Position numbers and translations under genes: made by a program. A DNA stretch of 9,443 nucleotides from an uncultured Eubacteriales bacterium (GTDB taxonomy: Bacteria; Bacillota; Clostridia; Peptostreptococcales; Anaerovoracaceae), in NCBI GenBank assembly GCA_910585135.1, contig CAJUEB010000088.1, positions 1-9,443 on the forward strand, in the 5' to 3' direction. The notes under the pieces are model-generated. The model was given only the letters and a program-made list of their open reading frames with translations, was not told the origin of the DNA and did no database searches. Position 1 is the stretch's first letter. Every line of letters begins with the position of its first letter. Below are positions 1-7,323 of the stretch, piece after piece.

Positions 1-1
1 C

Positions 2-2620
2 AGCATGGTTGCCCTGATGTTTATCCTGCTCATTGGATTTCATCTCTCCAATATCATCATATTAGTAATCAGCCTCGTTTATATGGGCGTAGTTGTACGA
101 ATCGGCATTCAGAAACAGGGAATCAATACGGGAGCGACTTTTATCGTCATCCTGATGCTTCTGGTTTTTCCGGTCAGCATGTTCACGCCGGGAGGAATTT
201 ACGGCGGCGTATCCGAATGGTTCATCGTCTGCTTTATCTATATCAGCCTCATGCTAAAAGGAAGGCGAATGCCTATATTTTTTATTATCTGCGTTGCTGA
301 AACACTGTTTTGTTATTATATTTCCTTCCACCAGCCTGAATATGCAGCAGAAACCGCATACGGGCATTCCTTTTTTGAATCAGCCAGTGCCGTTATCCTT
401 GCAGGAATTTTAACCAGCATACTGATCGTATTCCAAAACCGTCTTTATGAAGAAGAATATGAGCTTTCTGAAAAGCAGAAGAAAGAAATCGAGGAGCTGA
501 ACCAGGCTGAAAACAATTTCTTTTCCAGCATGAGCCACGAAATCCGCACCCCGATCAATACGATCATTGGCCTGAACGAGATGATTCTAAGGGAAAACCT
601 TCCCGATGATATCACGGAAAACGCCCGAAACATTCAGGGAGCCAGCAAGATGCTCCTTTCCCTCATCAACGATATCCTGGATTTATCGAAAATCAAATCC
701 GGCAAAATGGAGATCGTAAATGTCTCTTACGAAACAGGCGAGCTTTTTTCGGAAATCGTAAACATTATCTGGATCAAAGCCAAAGAAAAGGGACTGGATT
801 TTCGCCTTCGCATCGACCCTTCCATTCCCAGCATGCTTTGCGGCGACGAAGTACGCATCAAACAGATTTTGATCAACCTGCTGAATAATGCGGTAAAATA
901 TACAAACAAGGGTTCTGTCACGCTATCTGTCCGATGTGAACGGCTAACGCTTAACAGGGTACGCGTCTGCTACTCCGTTGAGGATACGGGCCTAGGTGTA
1001 AAAAAAGAAAACATCCCTTATTTATTCAATGCATTCAAACGGGTAGATGAAAAAAAGAACCGCCACATCGAAGGGACCGGATTAGGGCTTAATATCGTGC
1101 GACAGCTGGTCGAACTGATGGAAGGCGAAATTAGCGTCAACAGCGTTTATACAAAAGGCTCTACCTTCCTCGTTGCACTGGAGCAGGATATTGTCGATGA
1201 AACAGAGCTTGGAACCTTTACACTATCCTCCCGTGCAAAAATTCATCAGAGAAAACAATATAAACAGAGCTTTGAAGCACCTGAAGCACATCTTCTCGTC
1301 GTAGACGACAATGATATGAACCTGTTGGTCGCCCGTAAGCTCCTTTCGGATACAAAGATCCAAATCGATACAGCCTCAAGCGGCGCTGAATGTCTCCGCA
1401 TGACGCAAAACCATCATTACGATGGAATTTTAATGGATCACCTCATGCCGGAAATGGACGGAATAAAATGTTTCCACGCACTGCGAACCCAGCCCGGAGG
1501 GCTATGCCAGGATACACCCGTTATTGCGCTGACAGCCAATGCCGGAAGCGATAATCAGCAGCTCTACCGAAAAGAAGGCTTCAGCGGCTATTTGGCAAAG
1601 CCGGTCAGCGGCGCACTTCTGGAAGCGACCGTACTGAGTATCCTGCCAAAAGAATTGGTAACGTTAACAGAAGAAACCGCTCCAATTGAAATCGGAAAAG
1701 ATGTCCTGCTCTTCGATCAAACAAAGAAAATGTCCATCATGGTCACGGCTGACAGCGTATGTGATCTGCCGCAATCCTTAAAAGATGAATTTAGCATTTC
1801 TGTCTGCCCTTACTATATCTGTACAGATCAAGGACGCTTTTTAGATGAAATAGAACTCAAGCCCGATGATTTGCTTGCATATGTTGCACAAGGAAAAAAT
1901 GGATTTTCCCAGCCTCCTGATGTAGAAGATTATGAAAGATTTTTTGCAGAAAAACTGACCGATGCACAGAACGTCATCCATATCACAATGGCAAAGCATG
2001 TCAGTGAAGGATACGACCATGCTGTAGAAGCGGCGAAATCGTTTGAAAACGTTACGGTTATCGATTCCGGACAGCTTTCCAGCAGCATGGGGCTTGCGGT
2101 GCTGTATGCAGCCTCCATGGCAGAGCAGCATGCTTCAAAAGATGAAATCATCGAAGCTGTACATAAACTGACACACCATATTTCCTCCGCCTTTGTCATT
2201 GACAAGACGCATACCATGTGCCGCGCAGGAAAAATATCAAAACGGGTAAAAACACTCTGTGATGCACTGCTGCTGCATCCTATCATCATGCTGCGAAAAA
2301 GCAAAATGATAGTCGGCGGCATAGCGATTGGAAATTTTTCCCGTGTTGCAAAGCATTATGTCCGAAAAGTATTTGCGAATGCAGGAAGTATTGACCGGCG
2401 CATTTTGTTCATTACATATGCGGGAATGAACGATCAAAAGCTGCGCTACATACAAAGCCTGGTCAATCAATACTGCCCATTCGAACGAGTATACTTACAG
2501 AAAGCTTCTTCCGCTATTTCCAGCAACTGCGGACCGGGAGCCTTTGGTCTTCTGTTTATGAAAAAAAACAACGCAGGGATTACCTTCTCACAGAGCCCGA
2601 ATCAGAACGAAACAAACTGA
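2..2620 (+). CDS. Membrane hybrid sensor histidine kinase / receiver / DegV-domain fusion protein (5' end probably outside window)
   Basis: This is a predicted inner-membrane signalling protein. Residues are numbered from the first ATG in the window (position 5). About five to six hydrophobic segments (roughly 3-32, 43-61, 71-84, 89-108, 127-146) are followed by a charged coiled coil (147-172). Next comes a HisKA domain with phospho-acceptor His178 in SHEIRTP, then a HATPase domain with N-box around Asn294/Asn295, DTGLG at 327-331 and GTGLGL at 357-362. A receiver domain follows, with acidic Asp434/435, acceptor Asp478, Thr510 and Lys532. Residues 576-860 form a full DegV domain: VTADSVCDLP, SQPP at 635-638, VIDS at 685-688 with SSSMG, and NCGPGAFG near 841. 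No HPt or PAS domain is seen. The frame is open to the window edge, the first ATG has no ribosome binding site, and the first helix looks clipped, so the true start is probably upstream. The ligand and the downstream partner are unknown. DegV/FakB proteins bind fatty acids, so lipid sensing is an inference. Confidence 0.9.
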   Translation, partial: SMVALMFILLIGFHLSNIIILVISLVYMGVVVRIGIQKQGINTGATFIVILMLLVFPVSMFTPGGIYGGVSEWFIVCFIYISLMLKGRRMPIFFIICVAETLFCYYISFHQPEYAAETAYGHSFFESASAVILAGILTSILIVFQNRLYEEEYELSEKQKKEIEELNQAENNFFSSMSHEIRTPINTIIGLNEMILRENLPDDITENARNIQGASKMLLSLINDILDLSKIKSGKMEIVNVSYETGELFSEIVNIIWIKAKEKGLDFRLRIDPSIPSMLCGDEVRIKQILINLLNNAVKYTNKGSVTLSVRCERLTLNRVRVCYSVEDTGLGVKKENIPYLFNAFKRVDEKKNRHIEGTGLGLNIVRQLVELMEGEISVNSVYTKGSTFLVALEQDIVDETELGTFTLSSRAKIHQRKQYKQSFEAPEAHLLVVDDNDMNLLVARKLLSDTKIQIDTASSGAECLRMTQNHHYDGILMDHLMPEMDGIKCFHALRTQPGGLCQDTPVIALTANAGSDNQQLYRKEGFSGYLAKPVSGALLEATVLSILPKELVTLTEETAPIEIGKDVLLFDQTKKMSIMVTADSVCDLPQSLKDEFSISVCPYYICTDQGRFLDEIELKPDDLLAYVAQGKNGFSQPPDVEDYERFFAEKLTDAQNVIHITMAKHVSEGYDHAVEAAKSFENVTVIDSGQLSSSMGLAVLYAASMAEQHASKDEIIEAVHKLTHHISSAFVIDKTHTMCRAGKISKRVKTLCDALLLHPIIMLRKSKMIVGGIAIGNFSRVAKHYVRKVFANAGSIDRRILFITYAGMNDQKLRYIQSLVNQYCPFERVYLQKASSAISSNCGPGAFGLLFMKKNNAGITFSQSPNQNETN

Positions 2621-2629
2621 CCATAACCT

Positions 2630-2683
2630 AAAAAGGCTGCCCGCATTCATGCAAAACAAACAATGAATGCGGGCAGCCTTTTT
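2630..2683. terminator. Bidirectional intrinsic terminator between convergent genes
   Basis: A perfect 21-bp inverted repeat (arms 2630-2650 and 2663-2683) encloses a 12-base A-rich loop. The arm core is GGCTGCCCGCATTCAT. The outer five pairs are A-T, so each strand ends in a short T-run after a GC-rich stem. It begins 10 bases after the stop of the sensor kinase gene and 42 bases after the stop of pfkA on the other strand. It can therefore end both transcripts. The rest of the 104-base gap shows nothing else. Confidence 0.92.
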
Positions 2684-2724
2684 CGCTTCCAAATCCTTTT
2701 CCGGCCGAAAAACCGCTTTCCTCT

Positions 2725-3684
2725 TTATGACAATACCTCGGCCAGATCATAAATATCCTGCCCGAAATCACGCTTGATCTGCAAAGCCTCCGCCAAATCA
2801 TAGGCCACGATCTCGCTGCCGCAAATTCCGATCCCCTTGCTGCTTTCATCGTTGTACAAAAGCTGCACGGCCTTCGTCGCCATCAGGCTTGCCAGACATC
2901 GGTCTCTTCCGCTCGGCGTTCCGCCCCTTTGGATATGTGCCGGAACGACCGCGCGGGCTTCCCGCCCCGTTCTTTCCTCGACGATCTTTGCCAGCTCATT
3001 TGCGCTCATCTCAACGCCCTCTGCCTTGATGATGATGCTGTGCAGCTTTCCGGATTGCTGCCCCCTGAGTACCTTCCGGCAGACGAGATTGATATCCAGA
3101 GGCACTTCCGGCACTAAAATCACATCAGCGCCGCCGCCAAGCCCGGCATGAAGCGCAATATCCCCGCAATGGCGGCCCATCACCTCCACGATGGTCGTCC
3201 GTTCATGGGCAGAAGCCGTATCCCTGATATTCGAAACGAGCGACAAGACCGTATTCACGGCAGTATCAAAGCCGATGGTATAATCCGTATAGCCCAGGTC
3301 ATTATCGATCGTTCCCGGAACACCCATCACCTGAATGCCCTTTTCCGCAAGCGCAAGCCCGCCGCGAAAAGACCCGTCGCCGCCGATGACGACAAGCCCT
3401 TCTATGCCGAAGGTATCCAGCATCATCGCAGCATGCGCCTCGCCTTCCTGCGTGTTAAAGCGTTCGCTCCTTGCGGTCCTCAAAATCGTTCCGCCCCGCT
3501 GTAAGATATCGCCAACGGATTTCCACTCCATTTTTTTGATATCGCCGTCCAAAAGGCCTGCATATCCGCGTTCGATCCCGTAAACATCCATTCCCAGGGA
3601 AATCCCTTTTCTCACCGCTGCCCGCACCGCTGCATTCATGCCGGGTGCATCCCCGCCGCTTGTCAGTACGCCTATTTTTTTCAT
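2725..3684 (-). CDS. pfkA: ATP-dependent 6-phosphofructokinase
   Basis: It phosphorylates fructose 6-phosphate to fructose 1,6-bisphosphate with ATP, the committed step of glycolysis, as a cytoplasmic homotetramer in this family. The 319-residue length matches the bacterial PfkA class. Visible motifs are the N-terminal GVLTSGGDAPGMN (Gly11), Arg72, GGDGS at 101-105 (Gly104, which marks ATP rather than pyrophosphate use), PGTIDND at 123-129 with catalytic base Asp127, Arg162, MGRHCGD at 169-175, Glu222, and HIQRGG at 250-255. Effector-site residues Arg21, Arg25, Arg154, Lys213 and His215 are kept. Position 187 is Asp instead of the usual Glu, and position 211 is Ser instead of Arg, so ADP/PEP control may differ. 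The start is supported by AGGTGA nine bases upstream. The gene follows dnaE after 17 bp with no terminator between them, so it is probably co-transcribed with dnaE. Confidence 0.98.
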   Translation of the reverse strand: MKKIGVLTSGGDAPGMNAAVRAAVRKGISLGMDVYGIERGYAGLLDGDIKKMEWKSVGDILQRGGTILRTARSERFNTQEGEAHAAMMLDTFGIEGLVVIGGDGSFRGGLALAEKGIQVMGVPGTIDNDLGYTDYTIGFDTAVNTVLSLVSNIRDTASAHERTTIVEVMGRHCGDIALHAGLGGGADVILVPEVPLDINLVCRKVLRGQQSGKLHSIIIKAEGVEMSANELAKIVEERTGREARAVVPAHIQRGGTPSGRDRCLASLMATKAVQLLYNDESSKGIGICGSEIVAYDLAEALQIKRDFGQDIYDLAEVLS

Positions 3685-3693
3685 AACCTTGCA

Positions 3694-3699
3694 TCACCT
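3694..3699 (-). promoter_or_regulatory. Ribosome binding site of pfkA
   Basis: AGGTGA on the minus strand lies nine bases before the pfkA ATG and inside the 17-bp gap after the dnaE TAG stop. It fixes the pfkA start. Lying just past the dnaE stop, it fits translation within a shared transcript. Confidence 0.8.
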
Positions 3700-3701
3700 C
3701 T

Positions 3702-6700
3702 CTATCCTTTATAATTTTCTTCACCTACTATATTAACGATTTTATGCCGGAACTCGGCGTCCGGGTTCACCCAAAGATCGGAATCCGTCCGGAAGGATTT
3801 GCCGCCTGCCATGTAAATGATCGCCTGACAGTCCCCCCTGTGCTGCTGCATAATGCGCTTGATGCTTTCTAAAATCGCCGCCGCATTTCCTTCAGGCAGC
3901 TTGATCTTCACAATCCCCGAAGGCTCCTTCGCCCTGCGCAAATCCTGAAGATCCTTTAACGATACGATTTTATCAGCCAAAAGCTTTGGCATTTCCTCTT
4001 CCTTGAAGTTGATCGTTCCAGCGACAGATACGATTTTATCCTCCTCAACCAAGCTGCCGTACCGCTCATATACATTCGGAAAAACCACCACCTCTGCCGT
4101 ACCCATCAGATCTTCTAATCCCACAAAGGCCATCATCTTATTGTTTTTTGTAATCAGCGTTTTCTTCGAGGTTATTATGCCCGCCATAACCGCGCTCATA
4201 CCATCCCGTACGAAGCTGTGGGTTTCGCCCTGCTGCTCGCTTTCCAGCACATCGGCCAGATCCTGCGAGGTCACCGTGACGTGCGCGGCGATCTGTTCCT
4301 CGTATTCACGAAGCGGATGATCGGTTATGTAAACGCCCAGCATTTCCTTTTCCTGCCCGACGAGTGTCTGGCGATCGAAATTCTTCACATCGGGAAGCTG
4401 ATTAACCTGACTTTCCTCCATCTGCTCTGCATTGAGCTGAAACAGGGAAAGCTGCCCTGCAATGTTATTTTTTGCGCTCGACTGCGCCGACTCTATGAGT
4501 TTTTCATAAATGCTCAGATGCGCCGCCCGGTTTGGCGTGAAGCAATCCAACGCACCGGCCCTGATCAGGCTTTCCACGGCCTTCTTATTGACCCTGTGGA
4601 TATCCAAATTGCTGATAAAGGAAAAAATATCCTTCGGGCAGCCCTTCGCTTCCCGCGCTTCGATGATCGCATCTACCACGCCTTCGCCTACGTTCTTGAC
4701 CCCGAGAAGCCCGAAGCGGATCTTTCCGTCTTCCACAGAAAACTTTTTCTGGCTTTCGTTGACATCAGGCGGAAGCACCTTAATGCCCATTTCCGTACAG
4801 TTGCGAATATATTTCGGCATTTTAGAAGCATCGCTCATCACGCTGCTCATCTGCGCCGCCATAAATTCCACCGGATAATGAGCCTTTAAATACCCTGTCC
4901 GGTATGCGACTACCGCATAAGCCGCTGCATGGGATTTATTGAAAGCGTATTCTGCGAAGCTCACCATCTGGTTGAAGATCTCTTCTGCGATTTCCTTCGG
5001 AACGCCGTTCCTGATGCACCCTGCGATTTCCACATTTCCTTCATCATCCAGCTTTCCGTTGATAAAGTACTCTTTTTCCCGCAGCATGACATCCATTTTC
5101 TTCTTGCTCATGGCACGCCTTACTTCATCGGAACGCCCATAGGAATAGCCGCCCAGATCCCTTACGATCTGCATGACCTGCTCCTGGTATACCATACATC
5201 CATACGTCTCGGCAAGAATCGGGCGCAAACTTTCATGAATGTATTCGATCGATTCCGGATGCTTCTTATTCTCAATATAAGTCGGAATGTACGACATCGG
5301 GCCGGGACGATAAAGGGAAATCCCCGCCACCACATCCTCGAAACAATCCGGCTTCAGATTTTTCATAAACTGGGTCATACCGCTGTTTTCCAGTTGAAAG
5401 ATTCCCGCCGTGTTTCCCTTAGCGATTAGATCATATACCATCGGATCATCATAATCCATGGAGTCAAAATCAATCCGTACGCCGTGATTGGCTTCTACCA
5501 GATCTACCGCATCGCGGATGATGGTCAAGTTTCCCAGCCCCAGAAAGTCCATTTTCAGAAGACCCAGCCGCTCAACCAGATCCTTATGAAACTGCGTGGA
5601 AAGTCCTTTATCCGACAAATATAACGGAACGTATTCATCCGTCCTTTCCCGGCAAATCACCACGCCTGCCGCATGCGTCCCTGCATTTCGCGGCATTCCT
5701 TCCACGGCGCGCGCCATATCGATGACCTTTCTGGTCGTTTCCTCATTTTCATATTTCGTTTTCAGCTCCGGGTTCATTTCCAGCGCCTTATCGATCGTCA
5801 TTTTGAGCGCATTGGGAATCGCCTTGGCGATGGCGTCCGTTTCGGGATAGCTGACATTGAGAACCCTGCCCACATCCCGAACCGCCTGCTTCGCTTTCAT
5901 CGTACCGAAGGTTATGATCTGCGTCACCCGGTCTTCGCCGTATTTTTCCCGGACGTAGTCGATCACCTCACCCCGGCGTTCATCGCAGAAATCGATATCG
6001 ATATCCGGCATGCTGACCCGCTCCGGGTTTAAAAACCGCTCGAAGATCAAACCGTACTTAATCGGGTCGATATCGGTGATCCGCAATGTATAGGAAACGA
6101 GGCTTCCCGCCGCTGAACCCCGCCCAGGACCCACGTCGATATCCTGACTTCTGGCATAATTGATAAAATCCCATACAATGAGAAAGTATTCCACGTATCC
6201 CATATTCTCGATGGTCTGCAATTCATAATCGAGCCGCTCCCGCAGGGACTGCATCTCCTCGCCCAACGCATTCGGATAACGCTTTTGCAAACCGTCCTCG
6301 CACAATTTCCGCAGATAGTCCTTGTTTGTCATCCCATCCGGCGCTGTAAATTCAGGCAGGTGCTGTTCCCCAAATGTAAAGCTCACCTCGCAGCGGTCTG
6401 CAATTTTAGCCGTATTATCGATTGCCTCGGGTATATTGGAAAAAATCTTGCGCATTTCATCTTCCGACTTGAGGTAAAATTGGTCGTTGGAAAACCGCAT
6501 CCTGTTTTCCTCATCAATCGTTGACGCTGTCTGAATACACATCAGGACGTCCTGCGCCACGGCATCCTCCTGCCGCACGTAATGCACGTCGTTAGTCGCG
6601 ACAAAGGGGAGCCCTGTCTCCGCATGGAGCTTTTTCATATCCGGCAAAATCTGCGCTTCTTCGGAAAGCCCCTGATCCTGCAATTCCAGATAGAAATTCT

Positions 6701-7202
6701 CCTCCCCGAAGATCTCCGCAAGCTCCAGCGCCTCGCGCTTTGCACCCGCATAATCACCATTGAGAAGCCTGCGCTGCACATCTCCCGCAAGACACGCCGA
6801 TAAGGCGATAATGCCCTCATGGTATTCACGCAGGACTTCCTTGTCGATTCTCGGTTTATAGTAAAATCCGTTCCGATAGCCTTCGGAAACGATTTTGACC
6901 AGATTTTTGTAGCCTTGGTTATTCTTTGCCAGGAGCACCAGATGCCCCTGGTGTTTGTCCTTTTCCACATCTTTATCAAAACGAGTCCTGGCCGCAGTAT
7001 ACACTTCACAGCCAATGATCGGCTTAATTCCCTGCGCCTTGCATTCATCATAAAAATCGATTACCCCGAACATGACCCCATGATCGGTAATGGCAACGGA
7101 GTCCATCCCTAGCTCCTTTGCCCGAGAAACCAGGTCTTTTATCTTCGACGCTCCGTCCAGCAAGCTGTACTCGGTATGCACATGCAGATGCGTAAAAGCC
7201 AT
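3702..7202 (-). CDS. dnaE: DNA polymerase III subunit alpha (DnaE family)
   Basis: This is a replicative C-family DNA polymerase of 1166 residues, the usual length for DnaE. The N-terminal PHP domain (about 1-210) starts with HLHVHTEYSLLDG and keeps an apparently full set of metal ligands (His7, His9, Asp16, His41, Glu66, His87, Cys137, Asp205, His207). The polymerase core has GPGRGSAAGS at 358-367, the catalytic pair Asp402/Asp404 in PDIDIDF, RNAGTHAAG at 505-513, and the third catalytic Asp552 in KMDFLGLGN. A tandem helix-hairpin-helix region (831-850) is followed by a consensus sliding-clamp motif QLSLF at 917-921 and an OB fold (about 1004-1085). No PolC-type 3'-5' exonuclease insertion is present. 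In Bacillota such enzymes usually act beside PolC, which is not in this window. The start has a strong GAGGAGG site seven bases upstream. It is the first gene of a likely dnaE-pfkA operon. I cannot tell the DnaE1 from the DnaE3 subclass. Confidence 0.98.
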   Translation of the reverse strand: MAFTHLHVHTEYSLLDGASKIKDLVSRAKELGMDSVAITDHGVMFGVIDFYDECKAQGIKPIIGCEVYTAARTRFDKDVEKDKHQGHLVLLAKNNQGYKNLVKIVSEGYRNGFYYKPRIDKEVLREYHEGIIALSACLAGDVQRRLLNGDYAGAKREALELAEIFGEENFYLELQDQGLSEEAQILPDMKKLHAETGLPFVATNDVHYVRQEDAVAQDVLMCIQTASTIDEENRMRFSNDQFYLKSEDEMRKIFSNIPEAIDNTAKIADRCEVSFTFGEQHLPEFTAPDGMTNKDYLRKLCEDGLQKRYPNALGEEMQSLRERLDYELQTIENMGYVEYFLIVWDFINYARSQDIDVGPGRGSAAGSLVSYTLRITDIDPIKYGLIFERFLNPERVSMPDIDIDFCDERRGEVIDYVREKYGEDRVTQIITFGTMKAKQAVRDVGRVLNVSYPETDAIAKAIPNALKMTIDKALEMNPELKTKYENEETTRKVIDMARAVEGMPRNAGTHAAGVVICRERTDEYVPLYLSDKGLSTQFHKDLVERLGLLKMDFLGLGNLTIIRDAVDLVEANHGVRIDFDSMDYDDPMVYDLIAKGNTAGIFQLENSGMTQFMKNLKPDCFEDVVAGISLYRPGPMSYIPTYIENKKHPESIEYIHESLRPILAETYGCMVYQEQVMQIVRDLGGYSYGRSDEVRRAMSKKKMDVMLREKEYFINGKLDDEGNVEIAGCIRNGVPKEIAEEIFNQMVSFAEYAFNKSHAAAYAVVAYRTGYLKAHYPVEFMAAQMSSVMSDASKMPKYIRNCTEMGIKVLPPDVNESQKKFSVEDGKIRFGLLGVKNVGEGVVDAIIEAREAKGCPKDIFSFISNLDIHRVNKKAVESLIRAGALDCFTPNRAAHLSIYEKLIESAQSSAKNNIAGQLSLFQLNAEQMEESQVNQLPDVKNFDRQTLVGQEKEMLGVYITDHPLREYEEQIAAHVTVTSQDLADVLESEQQGETHSFVRDGMSAVMAGIITSKKTLITKNNKMMAFVGLEDLMGTAEVVVFPNVYERYGSLVEEDKIVSVAGTINFKEEEMPKLLADKIVSLKDLQDLRRAKEPSGIVKIKLPEGNAAAILESIKRIMQQHRGDCQAIIYMAGGKSFRTDSDLWVNPDAEFRHKIVNIVGEENYKG

Positions 7203-7209
7203 TCTAACG

Positions 7210-7216
7210 CCTCCTC
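7210..7216 (-). promoter_or_regulatory. Ribosome binding site of dnaE
   Basis: GAGGAGG on the minus strand lies seven bases before the dnaE ATG. It is a near-perfect anti-16S match and fixes the start at the conserved MAFTHLHVHT N-terminus. Confidence 0.9.
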
Positions 7217-7242
7217 AACATAAAAATAAAAAATATATCCCT

Positions 7243-7251
7243 ATTTTAACA
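7243..7251 (-). promoter_or_regulatory. Candidate extended -10 promoter of dnaE-pfkA
   Basis: The minus strand reads TGTTAAAAT, an extended -10 element (TGn followed by TAAAAT). No -35 box is well spaced: the nearest, TTGAAA, is 22 bases upstream of the hexamer, which is too far. Extended -10 promoters can work without one. Initiation would fall near 7236, giving a leader of about 34 bases that contains the ribosome binding site. Because the region is AT-rich, chance matches are likely. Confidence 0.45.
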
Positions 7252-7252
7252 C

Positions 7253-7266
7253 AAAAATGCATTTTT
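7253..7266. repeat. 14-bp perfect palindrome between divergent promoters
   Basis: AAAAATGCATTTTT is its own reverse complement. It sits immediately upstream of the candidate dnaE extended -10 element and a few bases upstream of the candidate -35 box of the L,D-transpeptidase gene. It could be an operator for a dimeric regulator. The region is very AT-rich, so it may be coincidence. Confidence 0.4.
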
Positions 7267-7270
7267 TCCC

Positions 7271-7299
7271 TTTCAATAATGTATTAAATAAAGTAAAAT
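7271..7299 (+). promoter_or_regulatory. Candidate promoter of the L,D-transpeptidase gene
   Basis: TTTCAA (7271-7276) and TAAAAT (7294-7299) are separated by exactly 17 bases. The -10 box matches consensus at five of six positions; the -35 box is weak. Initiation near 7306 would give a leader of about 18 bases before the ATG. Part of the promoter lies inside a 9-bp inverted repeat. Confidence 0.45.
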
Positions 7300-7314
7300 A
7301 AAATTATTATTGAA
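7272..7314. repeat. 9-bp inverted repeat spanning the L,D-transpeptidase promoter
   Basis: TTCAATAAT at 7272-7280 is mirrored by ATTATTGAA at 7306-7314, with 25 bases between them. The left arm overlaps the candidate -35 box. The right arm overlaps the expected transcription start and the first bases of the ribosome binding site. The placement would suit a repressor, but no regulator gene is adjacent and the sequence is low in complexity. Confidence 0.35.
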
Positions 7315-7318
7315 GGAG
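7313..7318 (+). promoter_or_regulatory. Ribosome binding site of the L,D-transpeptidase gene
   Basis: AAGGAG lies five bases before the ATG at 7324 and supports that start, which leads straight into a lysine-rich, then hydrophobic, membrane anchor. Confidence 0.85.
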
Positions 7319-7323
7319 AAGAT

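Noticed and set aside
1930..2322. A 130-codon open frame on the minus strand
   Set aside because: It is antisense to the DegV part of the sensor kinase, with a composition typical of a reversed coding strand and no family motif.
4218..4889. A 223-codon open frame on the plus strand
   Set aside because: It lies wholly antisense within dnaE, shows no recognisable domain and has no ribosome binding site. It is a shadow of the biased codons of dnaE.
7270..7280. TTGAAA on the minus strand as the -35 box of dnaE
   Set aside because: It is 22 bases from the TAAAAT hexamer, well outside the normal 16-18 base spacing.
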